A stretch of 64,000 nt of DNA from Pseudovibrio brasiliensis (GTDB taxonomy: Bacteria; Pseudomonadota; Alphaproteobacteria; Rhizobiales; Stappiaceae), in the NCBI RefSeq assembly GCF_018282095.1, contig NZ_CP074126.1, positions 3,990,341-4,054,340 on the forward strand, given 5' to 3'. The translations under genes and the position numbers were made by a program. Positions 43,545 through 53,233 of this stretch are shown here, in pieces; the first letter of the stretch is position 1, and each line of letters opens with the position of its first letter. The notes beneath the pieces are model-generated. The model was given only the letters and a program-made list of their open reading frames with translations, did not search any database and was not told where the DNA came from.

Positions 43545-43769
43545 TTATTTACCCAGGAAGCCACCAAACTTGTTGGTGAAGCGGGACACGCGACCACCAC
43601 GGTCCATGAGCTGACGGTCACCACCAGTCCATGCTGGGTGGGAGCTCGGATCGATGTCGAGCTGCAGGGTGTCACCTTCTTTACCGTAAGTAGAACGGGT
43701 GGTGAATTCGGAACCATCAACGAGCTTTACAGTGATGGTGTGGTAATCTGGATGAATGTCCTGTTTCAT
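43545..43769 (-). CDS. rpmE: 50S ribosomal protein L31 (zinc-free type)
   Basis: 74 aa. [49 protein letters not shown] spans the family core; the usual IHP, STY and HPAWTG motifs are all there. The CxxC zinc ligands of the C+ form are absent, so this is the C- paralogue. [13 protein letters not shown]-like C-terminus ([18 protein letters not shown]) is intact. It is divergent from the ABC transporter gene. Confidence 0.97.
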   Translation of the reverse strand: MKQDIHPDYHTITVKLVDGSEFTTRSTYGKEGDTLQLDIDPSSHPAWTGGDRQLMDRGGRVSRFTNKFGGFLGK

Positions 43770-44031
43770 GACTAAACTGTCCTGTCAGCAACGGCCGGGC
43801 CGCCTCGATCCTAAGATGGGCTTTGGGCTGGCCTGAAGCATCGGTAGAAAGAAGCCGTACTCACACAAGCACGGCATAATCGTGATGGGGTCTATAACCC
43901 ATCCAAACCGAGGAAACAAGAGGGTACAGCCCGCAGAAAACCAGAGAAAGCGCTTGCAATTAAAACTATCGGGACACATCTACTGCATCATAAGATAAAC
44001 TTAGATGATTTCGCAGATATCCGGGGGTGGC

Positions 44032-45834
44032 ATGAGCCAGCGGGACTCAAACAATCGGGAAAAGACCTTGCGTCCACTCGCAACGCTTTTCCCTTATCTT
44101 TTAAGGCATAAGGCCCGCTTGGTTCTGGCAACCTTTGCTTTGCTAGCTGCTGCTGGTCTTACCTTGGTCCTGCCCATTGCAGTCCGCTATATGGTTGATT
44201 ATGGCTTCACCGGCGACAATCCAAATCTGATCGACGATTACTTCCTCGTCATCATCTTTGTGATCGCCCTGCTCGCATTCACCAGCTCGCTGCGCTACTA
44301 CATGGTTATGATGATCGGCGAGCGTGTCGTTGCAGACTTACGCTCGGATGTGTTCCGCCACCTCACCTATTTATCCCCCTCATTCTACGACAAAACCAAG
44401 TCCGGTGAGATCATCTCACGCCTGACAGCGGATACCACACTCATTCAGTCAGCCTTTGGCGCAAGCGCTTCCATTGCTCTGCGACACCTGCTGATGTTTG
44501 CTGGCTCCACCACCTTGATGGTCATCACTAGTCCGCGCCTCTCCTTGTTTGTACTGCTGGCTATCCCGCTGATCGTGTTGCCGCTCCTCGGTTTTGGCCG
44601 CGCTGTACGCAACAGAACCAGCCATGCGCAAAGCACCCTGGCAAACGCCATCGCGTACGCCACAGAGGCACTTGGCTCCATCCGCACTCTGCAGGCCTTC
44701 ACCAACGAGAAGAGCGTATCAGACCGGTTTGAAGCCGATATCGAGACAACCTACGAAGCTGCTCTCATCGCCACGCGTGCACGTGCGTTCCTGATCGGAA
44801 CCATCATTCTCATTATCTCCTCCAGCATCATCGCAGTGCTGTGGGTCGGAGCGCTGGACGTTATCGATGGCCGCATGTCAGGCGGTCAGCTCACTCAGTT
44901 TCTCATCTATTCCATCATTGCTGCGGGCGCCATGAGCGAGCTCTCTCAGGTCTGGGGCGAACTGGCAAAAGCAGCTGGTGCAGCAGATCGCATCACTGGC
45001 TTGCTACATGTCCCATCAGACATCAACGCACCAGCAAATCCAATCGCACTGCCGTCCCCTGCAATTGGCGAACTGGAGTTCAACAACGTCGCCTTCCATT
45101 ACCCGACAGCTAAGGAAGCAGGTGTGTTGGAAGGCCTGAACCTCTGCGTCAAGAAGGGCGAGACAGTTGCTATCGTTGGCCCAAGCGGTGCAGGCAAGTC
45201 CACTCTGTTCCAACTCCTGATGCGCTATTACGATCCTGTCTCAGGCAAAATCACACTGGATGGCACGGAGTTGGATGCAGCTGACCCACGCGACCTTCGC
45301 GAACACATCGCATTGGTTCCTCAGGACACGGCGATCTTCGGTAGCTCCATTGCTGAGAACATCGCATTCGGTAAGGAAAGCGCCTCTCGCGAGCAGATCA
45401 TTGAAGCCGCCAAGTTTGCACTGGCAGATGATTTCATCACCACCATGAAAGACGGATACGACACTCTCATTGGCGAGCGTGGTGTAACCCTTTCAGGTGG
45501 TCAGCGTCAGCGCATTGCTATAGCCCGCGCAATCCTGAAAGACGCTCCTGTCCTGCTTCTCGACGAAGCCACCAGCGCTTTGGATGCAGAGAGCGAGACC
45601 ATCGTTCAAAAAGCACTCGATAAACTCATGGAAGGCCGGACGACACTGATCATCGCCCACCGCCTCGCAACCGTGCTAAAAGCAGATCGTATCGTCGTGA
45701 TGGATGGCGGTAAGATCGTCGAAGAAGGCACGCACGATACACTGGTTGCTCAAAAAGGCCTGTATGCCAAACTCGCAAGAATGCAGTTTGAGATCGGCGC
45801 TGAAGCGCTGAACACGCAGGAAAAAGCCAGCTAA
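44032..45834 (+). CDS. ABC transporter, fused permease and ATPase (exporter type)
   Basis: About 600 aa half-transporter of the ABCB/MsbA-like class, working as a dimer in the inner membrane. Six membrane helices lie in residues 20-310. The ATPase has Walker A GPSGAGKST (about 382-390), Q-loop LVPQDTAIF, signature LSGGQRQR (about 486-493), Walker B VLLLDEATSALD, and H-loop IIAHR. ATG at 44032 is preferred over one at 44005 outside the conserved part. Substrate is unknown; a lipid or drug is typical. Stands alone, with its own terminator. Divergent from rpmE. Confidence 0.94.
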   Translation: MSQRDSNNREKTLRPLATLFPYLLRHKARLVLATFALLAAAGLTLVLPIAVRYMVDYGFTGDNPNLIDDYFLVIIFVIALLAFTSSLRYYMVMMIGERVVADLRSDVFRHLTYLSPSFYDKTKSGEIISRLTADTTLIQSAFGASASIALRHLLMFAGSTTLMVITSPRLSLFVLLAIPLIVLPLLGFGRAVRNRTSHAQSTLANAIAYATEALGSIRTLQAFTNEKSVSDRFEADIETTYEAALIATRARAFLIGTIILIISSSIIAVLWVGALDVIDGRMSGGQLTQFLIYSIIAAGAMSELSQVWGELAKAAGAADRITGLLHVPSDINAPANPIALPSPAIGELEFNNVAFHYPTAKEAGVLEGLNLCVKKGETVAIVGPSGAGKSTLFQLLMRYYDPVSGKITLDGTELDAADPRDLREHIALVPQDTAIFGSSIAENIAFGKESASREQIIEAAKFALADDFITTMKDGYDTLIGERGVTLSGGQRQRIAIARAILKDAPVLLLDEATSALDAESETIVQKALDKLMEGRTTLIIAHRLATVLKADRIVVMDGGKIVEEGTHDTLVAQKGLYAKLARMQFEIGAEALNTQEKAS

Positions 45835-45838
45835 AACG

Positions 45839-45872
45839 AAAAAAGCCGCGCTACTTAAAGCGCGGCTTTTTT
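45839..45872 (+). terminator. Rho-independent terminator after the ABC transporter
   Basis: AAAAGCCGCGCT and AGCGCGGCTTTT pair over 12 bases with a 6-nt loop, followed by TT; the minus strand has AAAAAG complement TTTTT, so it may also serve the convergent SDR gene. Confidence 0.9.
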
Positions 45873-45888
45873 ATGCAATCAGCAAGAC

Positions 45889-46680
45889 TTACTCAGGCTC
45901 GCTCACATCCACCGTGTAGTTTAGCGGCATGCGCCCGCCATCAGCGTAGATAGTCTGCCCGGAAACATAGCTTGCATCATCGGAAGCAAGGAAAGCAGCA
46001 ATGCTTGCCACTTCTGCTGGCTGTCCCAGACGACCAAGCGGGGTGCGGGAAAGCACCGTTTCCATCTTACTCGCATCCTGAACAACGCTCTTAAGCATCT
46101 CAGTCTCGATAGAGCCCGGACCAATGCCATTCACACGAATGCCGTACTTTGCCAGCGCAACAGCAGAAACGTGCGTCAGCTGGTTCAAGCCACCTTTAGA
46201 GATCGTGTAAGGCACTTGATCAGGGATTGCGAGTACGCTGTTGACGGAACTGATGTTGATGATGGAACCAGCAGAACCACCGTCTTCAACCTTCTCAACC
46301 ATATGACGCGCAACAGCCTGAGAGCACAGGAACGCACCCTTCAGGTTGACACGCAGCACCCGATCGAAATCTTCCTCGGAAAGTTCCAGAAAATCACCGC
46401 CAGCTGTGATACCAGCATTGTTGACCAGCACATCGACATCGCCGAACTCATCCAGAGTGTTCGCAACCATGTTGCGTACATCAAGACGAACGCTGACATC
46501 GCAATGGCAGAATGCCACCTGTCCAAACTCGGAGAGAGCTTCCTGAGCTGCTTCCCCTGCACGCTCATCCGAGTCGGAGAGCATGACTTTGGCGCCGTCT
46601 TGCAAAAATCGCTGCGCAATAGCGTAACCGATGCCTTGAGCGCCACCGGTTACAATCGCAACTTTCTTCTCTAGTTTCAC
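45889..46680 (-). CDS. SDR family NAD(P)-dependent oxidoreductase
   Basis: 263 aa. Cofactor motif VTGGAQGIGYAIA near residue 10, VLVNNAGITAGG near residue 85, catalytic Ser in INISSVNS (about 145), and YTISKGG (Tyr/Lys about 160). GxGSIETEM and SYVSGQTIYADGG at the end are typical of classical SDRs. GTG start with AGAGG ten bases upstream. It follows the propionyl-CoA synthetase gene, about 100 bp away on the same strand, so a role in short-chain hydroxyacyl or diol oxidation is possible. Substrate unknown. Confidence 0.92.
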   Translation of the reverse strand: MKLEKKVAIVTGGAQGIGYAIAQRFLQDGAKVMLSDSDERAGEAAQEALSEFGQVAFCHCDVSVRLDVRNMVANTLDEFGDVDVLVNNAGITAGGDFLELSEEDFDRVLRVNLKGAFLCSQAVARHMVEKVEDGGSAGSIINISSVNSVLAIPDQVPYTISKGGLNQLTHVSAVALAKYGIRVNGIGPGSIETEMLKSVVQDASKMETVLSRTPLGRLGQPAEVASIAAFLASDDASYVSGQTIYADGGRMPLNYTVDVSEPE

Positions 46681-46782
46681 TTTGAAGATACCTCTGGCAA
46701 TGCCGAAATTTCGCCGACCTTAATCTCTAAGGCCAGCCATGTCGATGCACTTCTCCAGTAAAACTCCTTAGCTCCTCTGAAT

Positions 46783-48696
46783 TTAGCTGACTGACGCCAC
46801 CCCACGAACAGAGATAGCTTCTGCAATCTCGTCAAGAATAGCAGGATCATCAATAGTTGCTGGCATTTTGAACTCTTCACCATCGGCAATCTTGCGCATA
46901 GTCGCACGAAGGATCTTGCCAGAACGGGTCTTCGGCAAACGCTCAACAGTGATTGCCAACTTAAACGCCGCAACAGGTCCCACCTTTTCACGGACCAGAG
47001 CAATGAGCTCTTTTTCAATTATGTCAGTTGGCTTTTCGACACCGCTCTTCAGCACAACAAATCCACATGGCAGTTGCCCTTTGAGGTTATCCGCAATGCC
47101 AATCACCGCACATTCAGCCACATCCGGATGTTCAGAAAGAACCTCTTCCATACCACCCGTAGACAGGCGGTGCCCTGCAACGTTGATGATGTCATCAGTA
47201 CGAGCCATGATGAAGAGATACCCATCATCATCCATCAAGCCAGCATCTGCCGTTTTGTAGTAGCCAGGAAACTCAGAAAGATATGCATCTTTAAAGCGAT
47301 CGTCTGCGTTCCATAGCGTCGGCAGAGCCCCAGGAGGCATTGGCAGTTTCACGACAATGTTGCCCAGTTCACCTACACCAAGCTCGTTACCTTCATCATC
47401 CAGCACGCGCATGTCATAACCCGGCATAGGCACCGTGGAACTGCCCAGTTTGATTGGCAGTTTACCAAGACCAAGCGGGTTACCCGCGATACACCAGCCG
47501 GTTTCAGTCTGCCACCAGTGGTCAATCACTGGCACGCCCAGCAGGTTCTCAGCCCACAAGATCGTATCCGGATCAGCACGTTCACCCGCAAGGAACAGCG
47601 AACGAAGCCCGGCAATGCTGTACTTGGCAAGCTCGGTCCCTTCCGGATCTTCCTTCTTAATCGCACGGAACGCAGTTGGCGCAGTAAACAGAGACACCAC
47701 AGAGTGTTCAGAAATCACACGCCAGAACGCACCAGCATCCGGTGTCCCAACAGGCTTACCTTCATAAAGAACCGTCGCTGCACCATGAAGCAGCGGCGCA
47801 TAAACGATGTAGGAGTGGCCAACGACCCAGCCTACGTCAGAGGCGGCCCAGAACACCTCGCCCGGGTCAATGCCGTAAAGGTTCTCCATGGACCACTTGA
47901 GCGCTACCATATGGCCACCATTGTCACGCACCACGCCCTTCGGCTGGCCGGTGGTTCCAGAGGTGTAAAGCACATAAAGAGGATCTGTCGCAGCAACCGG
48001 AACGCATTCGGTGGTCATCTTTTCAGCCACCGCACCTTCCATCAGCGCGCCAAGATCATAATCGCGTCCTTCATTCAGTGGAGCAATAAGCTGCTCACGT
48101 TGCTGAATGAAACAGAAATCTGGTTTGTGAGAGGACAGTTCAATCGCTTTGTCGAGCAGCGGCTTATACTCTACCACACGGCCCGGCTCGATACCGCAGG
48201 TTGCACTGATGATCGCCTTAGGCTTACAATCCTCAATACGAACCGCCAGTTCCTGCGCTGCGAAGCCGCCAAACACCACGGAGTGGATCGCACCAAGGCG
48301 TGCGCATGCCAGCATCGCGAACGTCGCTTGCGGTATCATCGGCATATAGATCAGCACCATCGTGCCTTTCTCAACACCCTTCTCACGCAGCAAAGCCGCC
48401 ATAGCACCCACTTGCTCTTGTACTTCAAGATAAGTGTAGGTCCGCTTCTCACCGGTAACGGCACTGTCGTAAATGATTGCTGGCTGACCCGGACGGCCAT
48501 GTTCTACGTGACGGTCAACGCAGTTGTAGCAAGTGTTGCACTCACCACCTACAAACCATCGGCCATAGGTGCCCTGCGAAGCATCAAAAGCCTTTGTATA
48601 GGGCGAGAACCAATCAATGCCCTTAGCCGCTTCGTCCCAGAAGGCTTCTTTGTTTTCTTTCCATCCATTGTAAACGTCGTGGTATCGGCTCGTCAT
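46783..48696 (-). CDS. prpE: Propionyl-CoA synthetase PrpE
   Basis: AMP-forming acyl-CoA synthetase, about 637 aa. Motifs: YTSGTTGQPKGVVRDNGGH (AMP binding), FWAASDVGWVVGHSYIVYAPL, WWQTETGWCIAGNP, and C-terminal RLPKTRSGKILRATMRKIADGEEF with the catalytic Lys. WFSPYTKAFD and CYNCVDRHVE near the start match PrpE better than acetyl-CoA synthetase. The ATG at 48696 has AGGAGAG upstream and is preferred over 48738. Likely co-transcribed with the SDR. Divergent from a TauE/SafE gene. Distinguishing PrpE from Acs is based on pattern. Confidence 0.9.
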   Translation of the reverse strand: MTSRYHDVYNGWKENKEAFWDEAAKGIDWFSPYTKAFDASQGTYGRWFVGGECNTCYNCVDRHVEHGRPGQPAIIYDSAVTGEKRTYTYLEVQEQVGAMAALLREKGVEKGTMVLIYMPMIPQATFAMLACARLGAIHSVVFGGFAAQELAVRIEDCKPKAIISATCGIEPGRVVEYKPLLDKAIELSSHKPDFCFIQQREQLIAPLNEGRDYDLGALMEGAVAEKMTTECVPVAATDPLYVLYTSGTTGQPKGVVRDNGGHMVALKWSMENLYGIDPGEVFWAASDVGWVVGHSYIVYAPLLHGAATVLYEGKPVGTPDAGAFWRVISEHSVVSLFTAPTAFRAIKKEDPEGTELAKYSIAGLRSLFLAGERADPDTILWAENLLGVPVIDHWWQTETGWCIAGNPLGLGKLPIKLGSSTVPMPGYDMRVLDDEGNELGVGELGNIVVKLPMPPGALPTLWNADDRFKDAYLSEFPGYYKTADAGLMDDDGYLFIMARTDDIINVAGHRLSTGGMEEVLSEHPDVAECAVIGIADNLKGQLPCGFVVLKSGVEKPTDIIEKELIALVREKVGPVAAFKLAITVERLPKTRSGKILRATMRKIADGEEFKMPATIDDPAILDEIAEAISVRGVASVS

Positions 48697-48898
48697 AGCT
48701 GCTCTCCTCCCATGCACCCCTGCATAGTACCTGTCCACAGGTTCGGCTAAGACTGAGCCTTGAATGACCCAAAGGCAAGTTTTGCTATATTAGAAAATCG
48801 GCTTATAACTAAAGATGACCCCATAGTTTCAACCCGCCTATTTCTTAGTTTTCTCTTATAAAAAAAGGACTTGCCCGCATCATTGCGGGTGGTAACTC

Positions 48899-49657
48899 AT
48901 GCTGCCTATTACCAATCCCTTCTTCTACCTCTGTGCAATACCTGCTGTTTTCATTGTTGGCATGGCAAAAGGAGGATTCGGCGGAGGCCTCGCACTCGTG
49001 GGTGTGCCGATGATGTCGCTTGCTATTCCACCTGTGCAAGCTGCAGGAATTCTCCTTCCCATCCTGCTGGTCATGGATGCTGTCGGACTGTTCTCTTACC
49101 GTGCAATCTATTGCCGCAAAACACTTCTTATTCTTATCCCTGCAGGTCTCCTGGGCACCCTGATCGGATACTTCACTGCAGCATACATTTCCGAAACACT
49201 GATCCGGCTGGTCACTGGCATCATCGCACTGATCTTCGTGTTGGACTACTGGTTCAACAACAAAGCCAACAAAGCGCCCAAGCCACACAATGTCATTTTG
49301 GGCGGCATCTGGGGCACGATCTCCGGCGTAACCAGCTTCATTGCGCACGCTGGCGGTGCCCCGTTTCAGATGTACGTCCTGCCTCTGCGACTGGCTCCGC
49401 CCGTCATGGCAGGAACCGCTGTCATCTTCTTCGCCACAGTCAATTTTTCAAAGGTTCTGCCCTACTTCGCACTCGGTCAGTTCGATGCCAAGAACATCTC
49501 CACCTCGCTGATTTTGCTGCCATTAGCACCTCTGGCAACAATCGCAGGCATTAAGATCGTCAAGCACATCGACAAAGAGCTGTTCTACAAAATCACCTAT
49601 GCAGGCTTGTTCATCATCGCCCTGAAACTGATCTGGGATGGTGCCAGTGGTCTGTGA
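48899..49657 (+). CDS. TauE/SafE family sulfite/anion exporter (paralogue 3)
   Basis: 252 aa, about eight membrane helices. Motifs: VGMAKGGFGGGLALVGVPMMSL near residue 20 and TSFIAHAGGAPFQMYVLPLRL in the second half. This differs from paralogues 1 and 2, which carry RGFAGFG, and is nearer the canonical KGGFGGG type. Substrate unknown. It is followed 79 bp later by paralogue 4 and sits divergently from prpE. Confidence 0.92.
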   Translation: MLPITNPFFYLCAIPAVFIVGMAKGGFGGGLALVGVPMMSLAIPPVQAAGILLPILLVMDAVGLFSYRAIYCRKTLLILIPAGLLGTLIGYFTAAYISETLIRLVTGIIALIFVLDYWFNNKANKAPKPHNVILGGIWGTISGVTSFIAHAGGAPFQMYVLPLRLAPPVMAGTAVIFFATVNFSKVLPYFALGQFDAKNISTSLILLPLAPLATIAGIKIVKHIDKELFYKITYAGLFIIALKLIWDGASGL

Positions 49658-49736
49658 CGCAAAGAATTCTCAATTTTGAGAGCCCTGCTTTTCTCTTAGA
49701 AAGACTGTAGCTGCCTCTTACAAAGGATCATCACAG

Positions 49737-50501
49737 TTGCAGGATATCCTCATCAATCCGCTGTTTTACCTTGTCGCTATCCCAGCCCTCATCATCGTGG
49801 GCATCTCAAAGGGTGGCTTCGGCGGAGGTGTGGCAATCCTCGGCGTGCCAATGCTCAGCCTGATCATCCCACCTATTCAGGCAGCAGCAATCCTACTTCC
49901 TCTTCTCGTAGCTATGGATGTTGTGGGCCTCTACGCCTATCGCAGAACCTACGACACCACCGTACTCAAGCTTACCATTCCCGCAGGCATCCTGGGCGTT
50001 GCCATCGGTTGGGCAACGGCTGCCTACTTCAGCGAGGCAATCATCAGACTCCTGATCGGGAGCATAGCACTGGCGTTCGTTCTGAAGTACTGGATCGGTG
50101 ACAAGGCGGAGAAAGAGGCCCCAAAACCAAGCAAGGCGAAGGGCATTTTCTGGGGTACGATCGCCGGCTTCACCAGCTTTGTTTCCCACGCTGGCGGCCC
50201 ACCATTCCAGATCTACGCCCTGCCCCTCAAACTGCCAACAATCCTATTTGCGGGCACGGCAGTCATCTTCTTTGCAGTCATCAACGCAGTAAAGCTCATC
50301 CCCTACACAATGTTAGATGAGTTCGACGCCACCAACCTCACGGTCTCAGCCGTGCTTCTGCCTCTGGCACCAATAAGCATGTATCTGGGAGTGAAAATCG
50401 CAAAGGTTATCAGCCCGCAACTGTTCTATAAGATCACCTATATCGGCGTCTTCATTGTAGCACTGAAGCTGATTGCAGACGGTTTAGTCGCGCTCACCTA
50501 G
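49737..50501 (+). CDS. TauE/SafE family sulfite/anion exporter (paralogue 4)
   Basis: 254 aa. VGISKGGFGGGVAILGVPMLSL and TSFVSHAGGPPFQIYALPLKL are close to those of paralogue 3, so the two are a tandem duplication. TTG start with AAAGGA nine bases upstream; no ATG fits as well. About eight membrane helices. Its 3' end overlaps the convergent hypothetical membrane protein by 18 bp. Confidence 0.92.
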   Translation: MQDILINPLFYLVAIPALIIVGISKGGFGGGVAILGVPMLSLIIPPIQAAAILLPLLVAMDVVGLYAYRRTYDTTVLKLTIPAGILGVAIGWATAAYFSEAIIRLLIGSIALAFVLKYWIGDKAEKEAPKPSKAKGIFWGTIAGFTSFVSHAGGPPFQIYALPLKLPTILFAGTAVIFFAVINAVKLIPYTMLDEFDATNLTVSAVLLPLAPISMYLGVKIAKVISPQLFYKITYIGVFIVALKLIADGLVALT

Positions 50502-51056
50502 GCCGTGGTAGAGCACGCTCCGGATAGCCGCGATCGGTCCATCCATCTCCAAGGTCGCATCCGGCATGGTTTTCCAGGGCACTCTCTCGTGAAAGTAACT
50601 GGATGGATCCGTGAGATCCAAATCGCCTCGCGCAGGTGATACGATGCGGTACCGAACCTGTTTTGCGTTGTAAGTCTCTGACGGATCACCCGCAAACTCA
50701 GAGCTCGGAGGTTGACCTTCTACCCATGAGAAGAAGTAGGTGCGCAACTGATCTGCCATGCTACTCGAAGAGTTAAGCTGCGCAAAGTTGAGTTGAAGCC
50801 CAAGCACCAGACACACCGCTGTAGACACAGCCCAAAGATACCAATGGGCGCGGAAGTGGTTGAGAATGACTGCTCGGTTGAGATACAGCTGAATGAGAAC
50901 AGGAAACGCCACCAGCAGCACAAGCCACTGTGCATCTTGCGATCTGTGTGGCCCAAGCATGAAAATGTACGCCGTAAGAACCACGGTAATCGCGCAGAAA
51001 ACCACGCCAAAAAATATGGCGATCTTCCCCTGTCGATTTGGTGTCGTTACGGTCAT
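50484..51056 (-). CDS. Hypothetical membrane protein
   Basis: 190 aa with three hydrophobic segments (about residues 12-33, 43-60 and 73-92), then a soluble C-terminal half with YRIVSPARGDLDLTDPSSYFHERVPWKTMPD. No family recognised. It overlaps the tail of TauE/SafE paralogue 4 by 18 bp in convergent orientation. The start at the ATG 51056 is plausible, without a strong Shine-Dalgarno. Confidence 0.65.
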   Translation of the reverse strand: MTVTTPNRQGKIAIFFGVVFCAITVVLTAYIFMLGPHRSQDAQWLVLLVAFPVLIQLYLNRAVILNHFRAHWYLWAVSTAVCLVLGLQLNFAQLNSSSSMADQLRTYFFSWVEGQPPSSEFAGDPSETYNAKQVRYRIVSPARGDLDLTDPSSYFHERVPWKTMPDATLEMDGPIAAIRSVLYHGLGERD

Positions 51057-51525
51057 ATGAGCCCTGCTTGTTCACCGCTCACCGTCCGAAAACGGATCGC
51101 AATTTATTCTTTTATCAGACAGGTCTACATTACAAATCGAAAGGCAAACGGGGAAGACTTCTGGGGTGTTGCAAATTGTCGCGAGCTTTCTTCTTGCCTA
51201 AAAAGGCAACAAGATTTCACCTTTTCCGTTAAGTTAACGCCACTATTGCAACCAGCGCATACAAATTTACCGACTATATCGACACCATTCCACAAAACAC
51301 CCAGAAAATACTTATAGATGAAAGTCTAAGGGCAAGAACACCATCAGACTAACATCTAGGTCATCTGGGCTACCCGCTCTGCCTATACTCAGATATATCA
51401 AAATATGTAACACTCTTAATTCCTAGCTCTTCACCAGAGCCAGTAACCATCTTGGGAAAGTTCATTATCACTTCAAGGGATCTTCGTGTTCCCTTGTGCA
51501 GGAATTTGAATGCCTGGGGGATTTC
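51057..51525. other. Intergenic region upstream of the acyl-CoA ligase
   Basis: About 470 bp, AT-rich, between divergent genes. Holds their promoters; I recognise no known site, repeat or small gene. Confidence 0.4.
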
Positions 51526-53172
51526 ATGAAAAACCATCCATTAAACACATCGTATTTCGACAAAGACCTCCCAAAAACGGGCGCCAATTACATACCACTC
51601 AGCCCGCTAAGCTTTTTGGAAAGGGCTGCAAAAGTATTCCCGACCCACACCGCAATCATCCACGGAAGCATCCGCCGGTCTTACAAAGAGTTTTACGAAC
51701 GCTCCATCCGCCTTGCCAGCGCTCTGTCACAGCGCGGTATTGGGAAGAATGATTGTGTGTCGGTGATGCTGACCAACACACCACCCATGCTCGAAGCTCA
51801 CTACGGGGTACCCATGGCAGGCGCAGTGCTGCATGCATTCAACACCAGACTGGACGCAGCAATCATCGCCTTCCAGCTGGATCATGCAGAAAGCAAGCTG
51901 GTTGTTGTTGACCGTGAGTTCTCAAAGGTCATGAGCGAAGCTCTGGAGCTGGCAACCGTCAAACCAACCGTTGTGCTCTATGACGACAAAGAGTTCCCTC
52001 AATCAACACCAGCCATTGGAGAGCTTGAGTACGAAGAGCTGATCGCAAGCGGTTCAACTGACTTCCAGTGGCAGCTCCCGGAAGATGAATGGGATGCCAT
52101 CACGCTCAACTACACTTCTGGCACGACCGGTAATCCGAAAGGCGTCGTTTATCATCACCGTGGCGCTTACCTATTGGCACAAGCAAACATCATCACAGCA
52201 GCCATGGGCAAAAAACCAGTCTATCTTTGGACACTCCCAATGTTCCACTGCAATGGCTGGTGTTTTCCGTGGTCATTGTCTCTTGTTGCAGGAACGCATG
52301 TATGCCTCCGCCAAGTTCGACAAGGCCCGATCTGGAATGCATTGGCAGACGAAAAAGTTACTCATCTCTGTGGTGCACCAATCGTCATGTCCACTCTGCT
52401 GAACACGCCAGAAGATCAGAAACGCAAACTAACCCATGAAGTCGAATTCTTTACCGCAGCAGCACCACCACCAGAGGCCGTGCTCGCAGCAATGGCCGAA
52501 GAAGGTTTCAACGTCACGCACCTGTATGGCCTGACCGAAGTCTACGGGCCTGCAGTCGTCAATGAATGGCATGAACACTGGTATGAGTTGCCAACCTCAG
52601 AGCAAGCCGCCCTCAAAGCAAGGCAAGGCGTCAACTACGTCGCTCTTCAGGATCTCGCTGTGCTGGATCCTAAGACAATGCAGCCAGTCCCAGCTGATGG
52701 GGAAACCATCGGCGAAGTCATGTTCAAAGGCAACGTAGTGATGAAGGGATACCTGAAAAATCCATCCGCAACGCAAGAGGCATTTGCAGGTGGCTGGTTC
52801 CATTCAGGAGACCTCGGCGTTCAGCACGAAGATGGATACGTCCAGCTCAAAGACCGCTCCAAAGACATCATCATCTCAGGAGGTGAGAACATCTCATCCA
52901 TCGAGATCGAGGAAGTGCTTTACAAACACCCGGAGATCTCCGCAGCAGCTGTGGTTGCTCGGCCGGATGATAAATGGGGCGAAACACCCTGTGCGTTTGT
53001 TGAGTTGAAAGAAAACAGCAGCGTGACCGAAACAGATATCGTTGCCTACTGTAAAGAGCACCTGGCTAGCTTCAAATCACCAAGAACAGTTGTCTTCACC
53101 GATCTGCCCAAAACGTCTACCGGCAAAATCCAGAAGTTCGTACTGCGGGAACAAGCCAAAGCGCTGGCCTGA
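51526..53172 (+). CDS. Acyl-CoA synthetase (medium-chain/3-methylmercaptopropionyl-CoA ligase-like)
   Basis: About 548 aa AMP-forming ligase. Motifs: LNYTSGTTGNPKGVVYHHRGAY (phosphate loop, about residue 195), LPMFHCNGWCFPWSL, HLYGLTEVYGPAVVNEWHE, WFHSGDLGVQHEDGYVQLKDRSKDIIISGGENISSIEIE and the C-terminal LPKTSTGKIQKFVLRE with the catalytic Lys. The sequence pattern fits the DmdB-type branch, which can act on DMSP-derived methylmercaptopropionate, but medium-chain fatty acids are equally possible. GGGGGA five bases upstream supports the ATG at 51526. Confidence 0.9.
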   Translation: MKNHPLNTSYFDKDLPKTGANYIPLSPLSFLERAAKVFPTHTAIIHGSIRRSYKEFYERSIRLASALSQRGIGKNDCVSVMLTNTPPMLEAHYGVPMAGAVLHAFNTRLDAAIIAFQLDHAESKLVVVDREFSKVMSEALELATVKPTVVLYDDKEFPQSTPAIGELEYEELIASGSTDFQWQLPEDEWDAITLNYTSGTTGNPKGVVYHHRGAYLLAQANIITAAMGKKPVYLWTLPMFHCNGWCFPWSLSLVAGTHVCLRQVRQGPIWNALADEKVTHLCGAPIVMSTLLNTPEDQKRKLTHEVEFFTAAAPPPEAVLAAMAEEGFNVTHLYGLTEVYGPAVVNEWHEHWYELPTSEQAALKARQGVNYVALQDLAVLDPKTMQPVPADGETIGEVMFKGNVVMKGYLKNPSATQEAFAGGWFHSGDLGVQHEDGYVQLKDRSKDIIISGGENISSIEIEEVLYKHPEISAAAVVARPDDKWGETPCAFVELKENSSVTETDIVAYCKEHLASFKSPRTVVFTDLPKTSTGKIQKFVLREQAKALA

Positions 53173-53182
53173 GCACAAACAA

Positions 53183-53212
53183 AAAATGCGCCGCAAAAAG
53201 CGGCGCATTCTC
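53183..53212 (-). terminator. Rho-independent terminator after the first DUF465 gene
   Basis: AATGCGCCGC and GCGGCGCATT form a ten-base stem with a 5-nt loop. The minus strand continues with TTTT, so it ends the DUF465 transcript; it also serves the convergent acyl-CoA ligase. Confidence 0.85.
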
Positions 53213-53233
53213 TGAAAAATCTGGAAGAGGAAG

